Source: an uncultured Chloroflexota bacterium (GTDB taxonomy: Bacteria > Chloroflexota > UBA11872 > VXNJ01). Taken from it: 64,000 nucleotides of DNA. The stretch lies in assembly GCA_913043205.1 (NCBI GenBank), contig CAJWLF010000001.1, positions 157,357 to 221,356 of the forward strand. The letters run 5' to 3'. A program made the translations under genes and the position numbers. Below the pieces are notes generated by a model. It was not told the origin of the DNA, made no database searches, and worked only from the letters and a program-made list of their open reading frames with translations. Below, in pieces: positions 24,591 to 34,053 of this stretch; the stretch's first letter is position 1, and every line of letters starts with the position of its first letter.

Positions 24591-25336
24591 TTGTTCCCTT
24601 TTGGCATAATCAATGATTTGGCATAGGCCAGGGCACTTTCGAGCTTGGCTTGTTGTATCGCGGCTGCCGGATCTACTCCTTTTGGGCATACATTTGAACA
24701 CTCTCCCACGAAGGTACAGTCCCAAACACCCTCATTGGCCATAAGAACATCTAGTCTTTGCTCTTTTCCTGAGTCGCGAGAGTCCAAGTTATATCGCTGG
24801 GCTAGCGCTATGGCTGCAGGTCCAACGAATTCAGGTTCGTTGCTGGCCACGGGGCACGCAGAGTAACACAGGGTGCAGTTAATACACATGCTGTATTGCT
24901 TGTATTTTGCCAGTTGAGCAGGTGTTTGTTTGTATTCTCGGTTCGCGGGAGGGACCGAGTCTCCTTCAATTAACCAGGGCTTCACGGAGTCTAGTTTGTG
25001 GATAAAGTCATCCATATCCACTATAAGATCTCGTTCAACTCTGAAATTGGCCAATGGTTCAACAACGATAGGGTCTGGGTAGTATTCTGAGAGAAACGCG
25101 GAACATGTGAGCTTGGGTTTGCCGTTAATCATCATCCCGCAACTGCCGCACACTCCCATTCGGCACGACCATCGATAAGCTAGCGATCCGTCAACGTAAT
25201 CTTTTATGTAATTAAGCGCATCAAGAACAACCCAATCTTCGTTGTACGGAACCATGTATTCATCATAGCCGTCCGTGGTCTGCCCTTCGGTGTATCTGGA
25301 TATTTTTAGGGGTATTCTGTCAGTATCCACGGTCAT
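24587..25336 (-). CDS. frdB: Succinate dehydrogenase/fumarate reductase iron-sulfur subunit
   Basis: Transfers electrons between FAD and quinone. All cluster ligands are present: the 2Fe-2S loop CRMGVCGSC with a later Cys in PKLTCSAF (about residues 59-80), then [12 protein letters not shown] and [17 protein letters not shown] for the 4Fe-4S and 3Fe-4S clusters. 249 residues, normal. It overlaps the frdA stop and the frdC start by four bases each, a fully coupled frdABCD operon. It is the reference for judging the stripped paralogue at 22005-22718. Confidence 0.94.
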   Translation of the reverse strand: MTVDTDRIPLKISRYTEGQTTDGYDEYMVPYNEDWVVLDALNYIKDYVDGSLAYRWSCRMGVCGSCGMMINGKPKLTCSAFLSEYYPDPIVVEPLANFRVERDLIVDMDDFIHKLDSVKPWLIEGDSVPPANREYKQTPAQLAKYKQYSMCINCTLCYSACPVASNEPEFVGPAAIALAQRYNLDSRDSGKEQRLDVLMANEGVWDCTFVGECSNVCPKGVDPAAAIQQAKLESALAYAKSLIMPKGNK

Positions 25337-27093
25337 TTTCCTCCTCCGTATATACGTTTAGCTGGCGGGAGGTTAGTGATGACAACATCCTTGTGCTCGA
25401 TTCGCGGTGCGTCATCGGTGTTGTACGCAAGAGAATGTTTTAGGAACTCGTCATCATCTCGCTCTGGGAAATCAGTTCGCTGGTGAGATCCACGAGATTC
25501 TTTTCGGCGGAGCGCAGAGAACGTGACTGTCTCTGCAATATCAAGCATGAAGTCTAGCTCTATTGCAGAAGTTAATTCTGTATTGTAGGACAGGCTAGTG
25601 TCATCTAGTTTAAGGTTTTTGGATCGTTTGCGTAGCTCTGTGATCGTTGTACAGGCCTTTTGCATTCCTTCCGCATTTCGGTATATTCCTGCTCCTTCTT
25701 CAAGCGCGGATGTCATTATATTTCTGAGATCCGCTATTTTTTCATCCCCGGCTCGATTTCCGAGCAGCTCCGAAATCCTATTAATCTCGTCTTGAGTCTG
25801 GGAGAGCAGGTCGTTTTCCCCAGATATGCCGTGCTGTTGGGCGAATATGGCTGCATTTCTGCCGGCTTGCGCCCCAAAAACTAGCAGTTCAGTTAGCGAA
25901 TTGGAGCCTAGTCTATTTGCACCATTAATGCTTACGCATGCGCATTCTCCGGCTGCGTATAGTCCCGGTAGGGTAGTCGCGGCTTCAATATCCGTATCTA
26001 TGCCGCCCATCATGTAATGCACCACAGGACGCACGGGGATAGGTTCGTGTACAGGGTCTACCCCACCATAGTTGTTAGACAACTCCCTTACGAAAGGTAT
26101 CTTTTTCTCAATATATGATTCACCCAAATGTCTTACGTCTAAATGAACGTAAGTACCATGAGGGCCTTCAAAGACATTACCTTTGGTTTGTTCGTGTATG
26201 AACGCCTGCGACAAACGATCTCGGGGACCTAGTTCCATTGTTCGGTTTTTCGGATGATCATGATGATCTATAGGGAGAGGCTTGCCTAGATCATAGTCGC
26301 TGAGGTAACGATGTCCTTTGTTATTGACAAGGATCCCTCCCTCTCCTCGGGCTGCTTCGGTAATTAGAATACCGGTTCCTGGTAGTCCTGTTGGGTGGTA
26401 TTGAACAAATTCCATGTCTTTCAATGCAACCCCTGCCCTGTAGGCTAGAGCCATTCCATCTCCGGTCTTGATTGCAGCATTCGTAGTAAATGGGAACACT
26501 CTTCCGCCTCCGCCTGTGCACATAATTACTGCCTTCGCAAGTATCGGTACGATCCGTCCTGTGCGCAACTCCATTGCAGCTACCCCTTGGCACCTACCAT
26601 CGTGGGTTAACAGCCTAAGCGCCATCCATTCGTCATACCGTTGCAAGCTCCTATATTTGAGAGTTGTTTGGAACAGTGAGTGAAGTACATGGAACCCAGT
26701 TTTGTCCGCTGCAAACCATGTACGTTCAATCTGCATTCCGCCAAATGGGCGAACTGCAACGCTGCCGTCTGATTCGCGGCTCCAGGGACACCCCCAGTGT
26801 TCGAGTTGAATCAACTCCGACGGTGCTGTTCTCACGAAAAATTCAACAGCGTCCTGGTCCGCTAGCCAGTCTGATCCGCTCACCGTGTCATAGATGTGAT
26901 CCTCAAAACTGTCATTGGGCTTGATGACGGCTGCCATGCCACCTTCTGCAGCCACCGTATGGCTGCGCATTGGGTAGACCTTGGAAACTACAGCCACGTC
27001 CAAATCTGGGTTCTCTTGAGACACCGCAATAGCAGCCCTAAGCCCTGCCCCTCCACCTCCAATAATTAGAATGTCGTGTTTGATAGAGCGCAT
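25333..27093 (-). CDS. frdA: Succinate dehydrogenase/fumarate reductase flavoprotein subunit
   Basis: Oxidises succinate or reduces fumarate with covalent FAD. FAD-binding [16 protein letters not shown] is at the N-terminus; His45 in [11 protein letters not shown] is the FAD-linking His. [11 protein letters not shown], the catalytic Arg in [10 protein letters not shown], the substrate His in VVHYMMGGI and the Arg in [10 protein letters not shown] are all intact. The C-terminus has [15 protein letters not shown]. 586 residues. It is the first gene of frdABCD. Whether it works mainly as dehydrogenase or reductase is not visible; the surrounding TCA genes suggest succinate oxidation. Confidence 0.95.
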   Translation of the reverse strand: MRSIKHDILIIGGGGAGLRAAIAVSQENPDLDVAVVSKVYPMRSHTVAAEGGMAAVIKPNDSFEDHIYDTVSGSDWLADQDAVEFFVRTAPSELIQLEHWGCPWSRESDGSVAVRPFGGMQIERTWFAADKTGFHVLHSLFQTTLKYRSLQRYDEWMALRLLTHDGRCQGVAAMELRTGRIVPILAKAVIMCTGGGGRVFPFTTNAAIKTGDGMALAYRAGVALKDMEFVQYHPTGLPGTGILITEAARGEGGILVNNKGHRYLSDYDLGKPLPIDHHDHPKNRTMELGPRDRLSQAFIHEQTKGNVFEGPHGTYVHLDVRHLGESYIEKKIPFVRELSNNYGGVDPVHEPIPVRPVVHYMMGGIDTDIEAATTLPGLYAAGECACVSINGANRLGSNSLTELLVFGAQAGRNAAIFAQQHGISGENDLLSQTQDEINRISELLGNRAGDEKIADLRNIMTSALEEGAGIYRNAEGMQKACTTITELRKRSKNLKLDDTSLSYNTELTSAIELDFMLDIAETVTFSALRRKESRGSHQRTDFPERDDDEFLKHSLAYNTDDAPRIEHKDVVITNLPPAKRIYGGGK

Positions 27094-27286
27094 AGCCGTT
27101 AAGTGTGCGTTAGATTCTTTCTGCCTAATGACTGGAACGCTAGTTTAGTGCCGCGCACGTATACAGGTATCCAAACTAGAGCCAACAAAGTATTCATGAC
27201 TCTGAGTAGTGTACTGTTATTTTCATCAGTAGTGCTAGGCGAATTGAAAAGATTCTCCTATTCATGCAAACGCAGTAACATAACCT

Positions 27287-28363
27287 ATGGATATAGGACT
27301 ATTTTTGATGCCCCTGCATCCGCCAGAGAAACCCCCGTCCATGTCGATAGCTGAGGATCTGGAACTGATCGTACACGCTGACAAATTGGGTTTCAGTGAG
27401 GCTTGGGTTGGGGAGCATATGACTGCTAAGTGGGAAATTATAGGATCACCTGATCTGTTTTTGTCTCATGCCTTTGCCATGACCAAAGATATTCGACTTG
27501 GGACGGGAGTGTATTTATTGGCCGTACATCACCCGTCTGATGTCGCCACTAGAGCAGCTTTGTTGGACCAAATCTCTAAAGGTCGATTCAATTTTGGTGT
27601 CGGGACAGGCAGCGTCCCTAGCGATCGTCCTTTTAAGAACGTTGTGGACGATGCCAAGGTCATGAATGGACGGTTTACGGAGAGCCTTGAGATTATTTTA
27701 GGCATATGGCAGGCAGAGCCACCCTGGAAATATGAGGGTGAATATTGGACGGTGGAATTGACTGATCAATGGGCGGATCTAGATATGGGTTTCCCACTAA
27801 AACCCTTTACCAAACCTCATCCCCCTATCGCGATACCTGGGTTTTCTCGCGATTCTGGGTCAATCTTTGAAGCTGGGAAGAGGGGTTGGGGGGCTCTGTC
27901 AACGAACCTTGCGAGTAATGACATTATTGGAACTCACCAATCACGCTACAAGCAAGGCATGGAATTGGACGGAGGGGTTTTTCGGCCACAGGGCTGGCGA
28001 GTGGCCCGAGAAGTACACGTTGCTGATACTGATCAAGAAGCTATGGAGTATGCGATCAATGGCCCGATGGGCGAGGCATTTCGCAGGTACATGCTGCCTT
28101 TGTGTAAGAAGAATATTCCTGACGGGCTTGGTATTTTTAAGGATGATCCCAGCATCCCTGACAGTGATGTGACAGTGGAGTACCTAGCAGAAAATGTATG
28201 GTTGGTCGGTAGTCCGGATACTGTTGCAGATAAAATCAATCAATTTATGGGTAGTTACGGCGAATTTGGGACACTGCTGGTTGTAGCCCATGATTGGGTT
28301 GATGCAGCCCCAGTGCTTCATAGCATGGAATTGTTAGCAGGTGAGGTGCGGCCTGCAATTTAA
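27287..28363 (+). CDS. LLM-class flavin-dependent oxidoreductase (luciferase-like)
   Basis: FMN- or F420-dependent monooxygenase/oxidoreductase with a TIM barrel of 358 residues. The family pattern is seen in IGLFLMPLHPP, ADKLGFSEAWVGEHM (about residues 35-49), LGTGVYLLAVHHPSD, DQISKGRFNFGVGTGS (about 92-107) and the C-terminal AENVWLVGSPDTVADKI. Some of these enzymes open recalcitrant organic compounds, and the family is expanded in SAR202 bacteria. The substrate is unknown. It is a single gene, divergent from frdA and convergent with the next gene. Confidence 0.88.
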   Translation: MDIGLFLMPLHPPEKPPSMSIAEDLELIVHADKLGFSEAWVGEHMTAKWEIIGSPDLFLSHAFAMTKDIRLGTGVYLLAVHHPSDVATRAALLDQISKGRFNFGVGTGSVPSDRPFKNVVDDAKVMNGRFTESLEIILGIWQAEPPWKYEGEYWTVELTDQWADLDMGFPLKPFTKPHPPIAIPGFSRDSGSIFEAGKRGWGALSTNLASNDIIGTHQSRYKQGMELDGGVFRPQGWRVAREVHVADTDQEAMEYAINGPMGEAFRRYMLPLCKKNIPDGLGIFKDDPSIPDSDVTVEYLAENVWLVGSPDTVADKINQFMGSYGEFGTLLVVAHDWVDAAPVLHSMELLAGEVRPAI

Positions 28364-28391
28364 CCTGGTTAGTGGATTCTTATGGATTGGT

Positions 28392-29387
28392 TTAAGGGTT
28401 TAAGTTCCTAGCGATGTGGAGGAGCCAACACACTCGTTCTAGAGTTGTGTCCAGAGTCACATGGATCGGCTGATCCTCAATTTTCGATATGGTTGGTCTC
28501 CTGAGCCAAACGCCGTCAGGTGTTTGGGTATCGATGAGCATAGTGGCCACCTGCTCGGCAGCTACCTTGAAGTTCAGTTGCTGGGTTGCCAGAAACAATT
28601 CAGAGCAACCCCAGCCAACCTTTGCTGCTGTTAGATCATTGAAGGCTCCGGGAGCACATTTGTTAGCCCAGTCGAATAATATGTCGCATGTAGTTAAAAA
28701 CGACGAGTCTTGAGTTGTTTGGAATAGTCTCGCCAATGCTGCCATACATATGCCAAGAGGCCAATAAATCTGGTGTGCAGCGCCTAAGTCTAGTTTGTAT
28801 CTGGATTTGTCAGATTTGGCATAGGTATCTATCCAATTCCCATCCCATGATTGGCGAAATAATACGTACTCAGTAGGATCTGGTTGCGTCGCAATCATTC
28901 TCTGTACTAGATGTTCTCCGGCCAAAATGGCTTGATTTGTCATGCCAAGTTCAAGCATTCCTAGGAGGGTAGCAGAGGTTGTCGCAAGGTCGATCTCACG
29001 CTTTTCGTTTGCAATTGGTTTCCGTGCTAATACCCCCCCGGTTTCAGGATTTTGCATCGAGTTTAGATGTGCAGCTAACGAAGGTCGCAAGTTGTCGTTG
29101 TCGTCTGGCGTAGTTCCCACAGATAACATTGCATTTCGAAAAGTAGCAACGTTAGATCCAGTATCGTTGGTCCCTTTATTAATGTCGCCATCTCTCACCA
29201 TAGTCCGCTTTACATAACTCAACGCCGCTTCTGCTAAGTCAGGAAAGCCTGACATCCTAAATGCGAGTGGTGCTAAGTAATACGCTCCCACCTCATGACT
29301 TGCATCGCGGAAGGATCCGTCGCCCTTGAGTAACGATCTTGCCCATGTCATGGCTGATTGGGCTGAATCTTGGTAAACACTGATCAT
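28392..29387 (-). CDS. Hypothetical protein, possible alpha/alpha-toroid fold
   Basis: 331 residues with regularly spaced amphipathic helices and GxxxL-type turns (FRDASHEVGAYYLAPLAFR, LGAAHQIYWPLGICMAAL, VGWGCSELFLATQQL), as in six-hairpin or terpenoid-cyclase-like toroids that bind sugars or lipids. No catalytic motif is recognised and no signal peptide is seen. It converges with the LLM oxidoreductase gene and follows a possible tiny membrane-protein gene by 21 bases. The function is unknown. Confidence 0.6.
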   Translation of the reverse strand: MISVYQDSAQSAMTWARSLLKGDGSFRDASHEVGAYYLAPLAFRMSGFPDLAEAALSYVKRTMVRDGDINKGTNDTGSNVATFRNAMLSVGTTPDDNDNLRPSLAAHLNSMQNPETGGVLARKPIANEKREIDLATTSATLLGMLELGMTNQAILAGEHLVQRMIATQPDPTEYVLFRQSWDGNWIDTYAKSDKSRYKLDLGAAHQIYWPLGICMAALARLFQTTQDSSFLTTCDILFDWANKCAPGAFNDLTAAKVGWGCSELFLATQQLNFKVAAEQVATMLIDTQTPDGVWLRRPTISKIEDQPIHVTLDTTLERVCWLLHIARNLNP

Positions 29388-29408
29388 GAAATTGGTTTGT
29401 CGACTAGG

Positions 29409-29621
29409 TTACCGAGCGTTTTTGGGGGCATGTTTTGGCATAACCTTTCCGCAATTTGCCCTACCTTTTAAGTGGTGTGAGTTTCCTTTACGTATCACCG
29501 GTGTCGTATGTGATCGAATTTCACCTATGCTTGTCTTTAACTGCTGCATTTCAACTATTGTCCAGAGTGAAATACTTAAAGCGATAGATGCCAAGATAGC
29601 TATCAGCCAGTAGGGAATATA
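29409..29621 (-). CDS. Possible single-pass membrane miniprotein with unusual start
   Basis: The minus-strand frame reads PYWLIAILASIALSISLWTI, a textbook membrane helix, followed by VEMQQLKTSIGEIRSH and a basic tail: about 70 residues in all. The only standard start in frame, TTG 29594, lies inside the helix. The open frame extends to an ATA/ATT codon pair near 29613-29621, a few bases after AAGGA, suggesting a non-standard start or a sequence error. A plus-strand ORF over the same DNA is Cys-rich and less protein-like. Confidence 0.35.
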   Translation of the reverse strand, partial: YIPYWLIAILASIALSISLWTIVEMQQLKTSIGEIRSHTTPVIRKGNSHHLKGRANCGKVMPKHAPKNAR

Positions 29622-29784
29622 TATTCACAAATCCTTACTCCAAGTCACATTCAGATGTGGATGGCTCTAATGCCCCCTAAGCAATGTTGGCATAATATCT
29701 CCCTATTCGTAAACTTAGCCGGAAAGCGTGGTAGTCGAATATTGGCAAGTTGGTGATCTGAACGCTATATCGGAGGAGGGTTCT

Positions 29785-31185
29785 ATGCAACAACCTAACG
29801 TGGTGATGATTGTTGCTGATGACATGGGGTACGGGGATTTCGGAATGTTCAACCAAGGTCCTGCTCGTACTCCAACGATAGATGAGTTGGCGCGTGAAGG
29901 GATATGTCTCACGCAACATTATTCCGGTTCTTGCGTGTGCGCTCCTGCCCGCGCGGCTCTGTTAACGGGTCGATATCCACATAGGACCGGGACCATCGAC
30001 ACTCTAGAAGGACTTGGACTGGATAGATTAGGGATTGAAGAAGTCACGATTGCGGATCGGCTTAGGGGGGCGGGATACCGGACTGGACTAATCGGTAAAT
30101 GGCATTTGGGAGCTCTGGATGAACGCTATCATCCTAATGCGCGAGGATTTGATGAGTTTGTTGGATTTCGTGGGGGTTGGTCGGACTACTATCAGTGGAG
30201 GCTCGATCGCAATGGTGCAATCGAAGAAGGGGATGGGAGCTATTTAACTGATGTTTTGGCCGCTGAGGCCAGTATGTTTATAAGACGTAATTCTGAAATG
30301 CCTTTTTTTGTTCACGTGGCCTTCAATGCGCCACATACCCCTTTGCAAGCACCTGAAGAGTTTGTGCAAAGATATAGGGAGTCCGGGATGGAGGGTGGAG
30401 TTGAATATATTTATGCCATGAACGAGTGTATGGATAAAGGTGTCGGACAAATTCTAAGTACTTTGGATGAGGTAGGTTGCACAGACAATACGATTGTTAT
30501 GTTTACGAGCGACAATGGGCCACAAATGAACGTGGGATATTCATATATCGATGGCAGGAACATAGATACCCGTAGATTCAATTGTGGATTTAATGGGGCA
30601 AAGGGAAACGTCTATGAGGGTGGTATACGAGTGCCTATGATCCTGAAATGGCCAGGCCGACTGCCTGTAAACACCCATTCAGATGCATTTGTGCATTATG
30701 TTGACTGGGTGCCCACATTACTTGACTTTATAGGAATAGAGTATCAGTTGGATCTTCCGTTGGATGGAACAAGTCTTGCAACCGTTTTGAGCGGCAAACT
30801 CCAGCAAGAACAGCCCGTTCGGTTTTGGCAGTGGAACAGGTATTCACCGGTAATGGAAAGCAACGCCGCTGTACGTGATGGCAGGTGGAAGCTTATTCGT
30901 CCGAGAATCGATGAGTATATGCAGGTAAAGGCAGAGCACTCTCAGATGGATAGAGATCTCAGATATAGTCCTGAATTGCATACGGCAGCGCATATAGGGG
31001 ACGAGCCAATTCGCGACATTCCTAAAGCGGCAGCGATAGAGTTATACGATTTGAGACAAGATCCATCTGAAACTACTAATTTGGCGAATGCTCATCCAGA
31101 GAAGGCGGAGGAATTAATGTCAAAGCTCGCGCTTTGGTTTGATGAAGTGGAGTCTGAAAGAATTCGCAAAGTCGACTTCGCATAG
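29785..31185 (+). CDS. Type I sulfatase (arylsulfatase A family)
   Basis: Hydrolyses sulfate esters using formylglycine made from Cys52 in CAPAR (CxPxR motif), followed by ALLTGRYPHRTG. Metal ligands ADDMGYGDFG at residues 11-20, SDNGPQ near the middle and GKWHLG complete the active site. About 466 residues. ATG 29785 follows GGAGGAGGG closely; the earlier in-frame start at 29728 is unlikely. No signal peptide, so it may be cytoplasmic or exported by another route. No formylglycine-generating enzyme is encoded in the window. Confidence 0.92.
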   Translation: MQQPNVVMIVADDMGYGDFGMFNQGPARTPTIDELAREGICLTQHYSGSCVCAPARAALLTGRYPHRTGTIDTLEGLGLDRLGIEEVTIADRLRGAGYRTGLIGKWHLGALDERYHPNARGFDEFVGFRGGWSDYYQWRLDRNGAIEEGDGSYLTDVLAAEASMFIRRNSEMPFFVHVAFNAPHTPLQAPEEFVQRYRESGMEGGVEYIYAMNECMDKGVGQILSTLDEVGCTDNTIVMFTSDNGPQMNVGYSYIDGRNIDTRRFNCGFNGAKGNVYEGGIRVPMILKWPGRLPVNTHSDAFVHYVDWVPTLLDFIGIEYQLDLPLDGTSLATVLSGKLQQEQPVRFWQWNRYSPVMESNAAVRDGRWKLIRPRIDEYMQVKAEHSQMDRDLRYSPELHTAAHIGDEPIRDIPKAAAIELYDLRQDPSETTNLANAHPEKAEELMSKLALWFDEVESERIRKVDFA

Positions 31186-31252
31186 CTTGTGTGTTTGTAA
31201 AACGAACCGGTAATAGTGTTGGTGTGACAGCTACCTGTTGTATATGGCCCGA

Positions 31253-31957
31253 TTAAGGTGGTGGGTGTTTCTCTGTGCCAAAGGCCCGGTCACCCGCGTC
31301 GCCTAGTCCAGGGATGATATAGCAATTGTCGTCTAGCCCTTCGTCTAGACTTGCGGCATAAACATGGACGTCTGGGTGTGTGGTGGCCATGGCCGATACG
31401 CCTTCGGGAGCTGCTACCAGACATAAAAGTCTGATTGATATACAGTTCCTGTAATAGTGATCCTTGATGACTCTTATTGCTTCTATCGCCGATCCGCCAG
31501 TTGCAAGCATTGGATCGACTACGATGTGATAGGAATCGCAAGATTCGGGTAGTCGTGTCAAATAACGTACTGGCTTATGTGTATTCGGATCTCTGCGTAT
31601 GCCTACGTGTGCCGTTGCGGATTTAGGAATTAATTCGCATACGGCATCGGCCATGACAAGTCCTGCTCGAAGAATGGGAGTGACTACGATCTGAGAGTCG
31701 TTGGTTCTAGCGGCGTTGGTTGTTGCTAATGGAGTGTTGACTGACTCCCATGTGATGGATAAGTCTTCTGTGGCAGCTGGGAGTAACAACACTGTTAACT
31801 GCCTAGAAGCTTCTTTGAAGTCATTATTTCTGGTTGACATGTCTCGTAAAGTTCGCATTCGATCTGCGATCAGTGGATGTTTAACAACCGTTAGGGTATT
31901 GAACGTAGTAGGGTTATTGGAAGTATTGGTTTTTTGAGTTGGCATTGTGTTTTTCAC
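31253..31957 (-). CDS. upp: Uracil phosphoribosyltransferase
   Basis: Converts uracil and PRPP to UMP. The PRPP loop VVDPMLATGGSAIEAI is diagnostic, with VTPILRAGLVMADAV (flexible-loop region), VGIRRDPNTHKPV and the uracil-binding C-terminus YIIPGLGDAGDRAFGT. 234 residues, about 25 longer than usual because of a polar N-terminal extension (NTSNNPTTFNT), and an internal Met start is possible. It stands alone between a sulfatase and tRNA-Arg. Confidence 0.94.
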   Translation of the reverse strand: MKNTMPTQKTNTSNNPTTFNTLTVVKHPLIADRMRTLRDMSTRNNDFKEASRQLTVLLLPAATEDLSITWESVNTPLATTNAARTNDSQIVVTPILRAGLVMADAVCELIPKSATAHVGIRRDPNTHKPVRYLTRLPESCDSYHIVVDPMLATGGSAIEAIRVIKDHYYRNCISIRLLCLVAAPEGVSAMATTHPDVHVYAASLDEGLDDNCYIIPGLGDAGDRAFGTEKHPPP

Positions 31958-32332
31958 TTTAGTCTCAAACTACGTCAATTCAAAATTGCAGTTGTTCTTG
32001 TTTGCGATATGGGTTAGTAAATTTTAGGGTGGATCGTTGGAATGCAGCTAGGACGCTTGAAGGCTAAACTACGGCGGAGATAGAGTCATGGTAATGGATG
32101 ACGAAACGTGGATTTATTTACATTTATACTGCTTGCACTGTTTGTTTTTGCAATGATATGGACCGGTGTAAAAGTAGCGATTTGGGTCAATAAATTGGGT
32201 TCATGGAAGTGATTCTTAGGTTGTAGTACTGAATTGCCATAGCTATGGCTGTCAACGGTACCATTTATTCTGCAGCTACCAGTATTGGGACTGATGGCAG
32301 ATTGGGGTATGCCGTATGTACAATGCACATCT
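31958..32332. other. Intergenic region upstream of upp and tRNA-Arg
   Basis: This 375-base stretch holds the upp promoter side and the tRNA-Arg leader. A possible 34-residue membrane peptide (32108-32212) is the only coding-like content. I see no repeat, hairpin with T run or known riboswitch. Confidence 0.4.
32108..32212 (+). CDS. Possible 34-residue membrane miniprotein
   Basis: GTG 32108 to TGA 32212 encodes a peptide whose core DLFTFILLALFVFAMIWT is a near-perfect membrane helix, followed by a short basic end (NKLGSWK). An in-frame stop lies directly upstream, so no longer version exists. A weak GGATGA lies about ten bases upstream. Its helix-like composition makes it more credible than chance, but nothing else supports it. 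Confidence 0.3.
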   Translation: MDLFTFILLALFVFAMIWTGVKVAIWVNKLGSWK

Positions 32333-32408
32333 GCCCCCGTAGCTCAGTGGACAGAGCAACTGCCTTCTAAGCAGTGGGTCGTCCGTTCGAATCGGACCGG
32401 GGGTACCA
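32333..32408 (+). tRNA. tRNA-Arg (anticodon UCU)
   Basis: Complete cloverleaf of 76 bases: acceptor GCCCCCG/CGGGGGT (with one G-T pair), D arm GCTC...GAGC, anticodon stem ACTGC/GCAGT with loop CTTCTAA (anticodon TCT), T arm GTCCG-TTCGAAT-CGGAC, discriminator A and an encoded CCA. It reads AGA and AGG codons. Confidence 0.96.
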
Positions 32409-32583
32409 TTACAATGTATTGTTCAGAAGCTTGAATGGCGGACTCCAATAACTGCGAGTTATTGAGGCAATCCTATTGGTGCTCGCTGTGGTATTTGCGT
32501 TGACTCGGTAGTAAACACAAACGTCATACAGCTGCACGTTTTGGATAATTACGATGAGTTGTTGAGTGAGCCTGGGTGTGGTT

Positions 32584-33456
32584 TCAAAATACCTGATTTA
32601 CAAGCTTCTGCATCTCATCCACTCCCGACCACAGGTCGCGGGATTCTCGGTATTGTACTCCTGGTAGCCCTCCTAAGTACATAATAGGTCCATCAAAATT
32701 GTTGTCTCGGGCGATTTGCAGACAACGGATAAAATCGGTGGAATTGATTGAGTTATCTGAGTTTAATTCAACCCAAGCATGGACGGATGTTGCGTGGGGT
32801 ATCAATTGGGTTAAAGTCTCAAATTTGTTGGGTCCCGACGCGTTCCCGAAGTCGGCTATGAGACCGTATTTGCGATTGGATGTTTTTATGATGTGGAGCA
32901 AATCCTCCGGATTATCCGTCATACGCTTCCAGTTTTCCGTGGCTGGCGCAAGTTTTAGTGAATTGGCATAGTCTGCTAAATCAGTGAAAGCGGCAGCACT
33001 TATGGCAATTGTTTCTGCTGTCGGCGATCTATCTCCAGGGACATAACGGACACCGGTGGCTCCTAAGTGAGAGGCGATTTCCATCCATCTCTTTGTGGTA
33101 GACATGCTTTGGGATTGCTCCGTCTTATCGATGCTGCATACGTTACCGACGTCAATCAGTACTTGAAATAACTCGACCTTATTGCTCTCGAACTCTGATC
33201 GGAGTTCATCCAGGTAAGTTTTTTGAATGCTAGGGATATGCTGGTTGCATAGATCTACCGTGTGTATTCCATTGTGGTTTAACGCCTTTGGAAGTTCAAT
33301 TAGTGGCAATAAAGGATTTTTCTCAAAGGTTTGTACTGAACTGTAAGGGTTCGGCCCAAGCTCAACGTCGTTAGCGTCTTCAGTTAATTGATACCATGGG
33401 TTTCCTAAAAGATCGGACAAATGTATCGATGCTGTTGATAATGCTGGCCTGAACAT
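32584..33456 (-). CDS. Sugar phosphate isomerase/epimerase-like TIM barrel protein
   Basis: 290 residues of the xylose-isomerase-like TIM barrel family (AP endonuclease 2 superfamily). The strand/helix rhythm and segments such as HTVDLCNQHIPS, GATGVRYVPGDRSP, KLAPATENW (metal-binding Glu), YGLIADFGNASGPN (Asp and Asn) and GPIMYLGGLPG are typical. The substrate is unknown; relatives isomerise or epimerise keto sugars or dehydrate inosose. It is a lone minus-strand gene, divergent from the NTF2-like gene. Confidence 0.72.
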   Translation of the reverse strand: MFRPALSTASIHLSDLLGNPWYQLTEDANDVELGPNPYSSVQTFEKNPLLPLIELPKALNHNGIHTVDLCNQHIPSIQKTYLDELRSEFESNKVELFQVLIDVGNVCSIDKTEQSQSMSTTKRWMEIASHLGATGVRYVPGDRSPTAETIAISAAAFTDLADYANSLKLAPATENWKRMTDNPEDLLHIIKTSNRKYGLIADFGNASGPNKFETLTQLIPHATSVHAWVELNSDNSINSTDFIRCLQIARDNNFDGPIMYLGGLPGVQYRESRDLWSGVDEMQKLVNQVF

Positions 33457-33577
33457 AACTTGTCTCCGGTGCGGTGGGTTGGGGAATGGTTTACGATTAC
33501 TTAAATATATTACTATTTTCTATGACGACCCGGATTTATTGGTGGATCCTTCAAGTTATCTAAGGAGCGTTTTGTAA

Positions 33578-34018
33578 ATGGCAATTGATGATAATGCGGC
33601 CGAGCAGGCAGTGGCGTCTATGCGAAGGTGGCAGGATGCGTTTAATTCCCGGGATCCGTCACTTCAGGTTGCTGAAATGCATTTTCCTCACCATAGACTT
33701 GCCGGGTCAGTGCTGAACACTTGGGTTACGGCTGACGAGTGGATTGCCGGACAACTGGCAGTAGATCATCAACTCAGGAATGAAGGTTGGCAGTACACCA
33801 AAATTGAGTCAATTAATGCCATTCAAGGTAACCCAGAAAAGATTCATTTAGTTATACGAATGTCTAGACGTGATGACAACGATGCCGAATATATTGGTTT
33901 TGATACGCTGTGGATATTCACCAAAGTCGATGGTCGCTGGGGGGCAAAATTACGATCATCCTATTTGGCGTCTTCAAATCAACTTGCCGGCACTTTTCAA
34001 GATGATCAGAATTCGTGA
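33578..34018 (+). CDS. NTF2-like (SnoaL-type) protein
   Basis: 146 residues with the alpha+beta cone outline: an N-terminal helix (AVASMRRWQDAFNSRDPS), then LQVAEMHFPHHRLAG and the C-terminal strands LVIRMSRRDDND, GFDTLWIFTKVDGRWGAKLRSS. Such folds serve as small isomerases, hydrolases or ligand binders. A ribosome binding site AAGGAG lies about ten bases upstream. It probably shares a transcript with the aldo/keto reductase 35 bases downstream. No specific function can be given. Confidence 0.65.
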   Translation: MAIDDNAAEQAVASMRRWQDAFNSRDPSLQVAEMHFPHHRLAGSVLNTWVTADEWIAGQLAVDHQLRNEGWQYTKIESINAIQGNPEKIHLVIRMSRRDDNDAEYIGFDTLWIFTKVDGRWGAKLRSSYLASSNQLAGTFQDDQNS

Positions 34019-34053
34019 TAGAAGAAGTCATAGACTGTTAAGGTGGTTGGTTG

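Noticed and set aside
24591..24725. N-terminal extension of frdC
   Set aside because: It lies entirely inside frdB; the ATGA overlap at 24587-24590 gives a natural start.
29386..29613. Plus-strand ORF over the possible membrane miniprotein
   Set aside because: Cys-rich and compositionally unlike a protein; the minus-strand frame reads as a clean membrane helix.
32086..32328. Minus-strand ORF upstream of tRNA-Arg
   Set aside because: No coding-like composition or ribosome binding site; it covers the region ahead of a tRNA.
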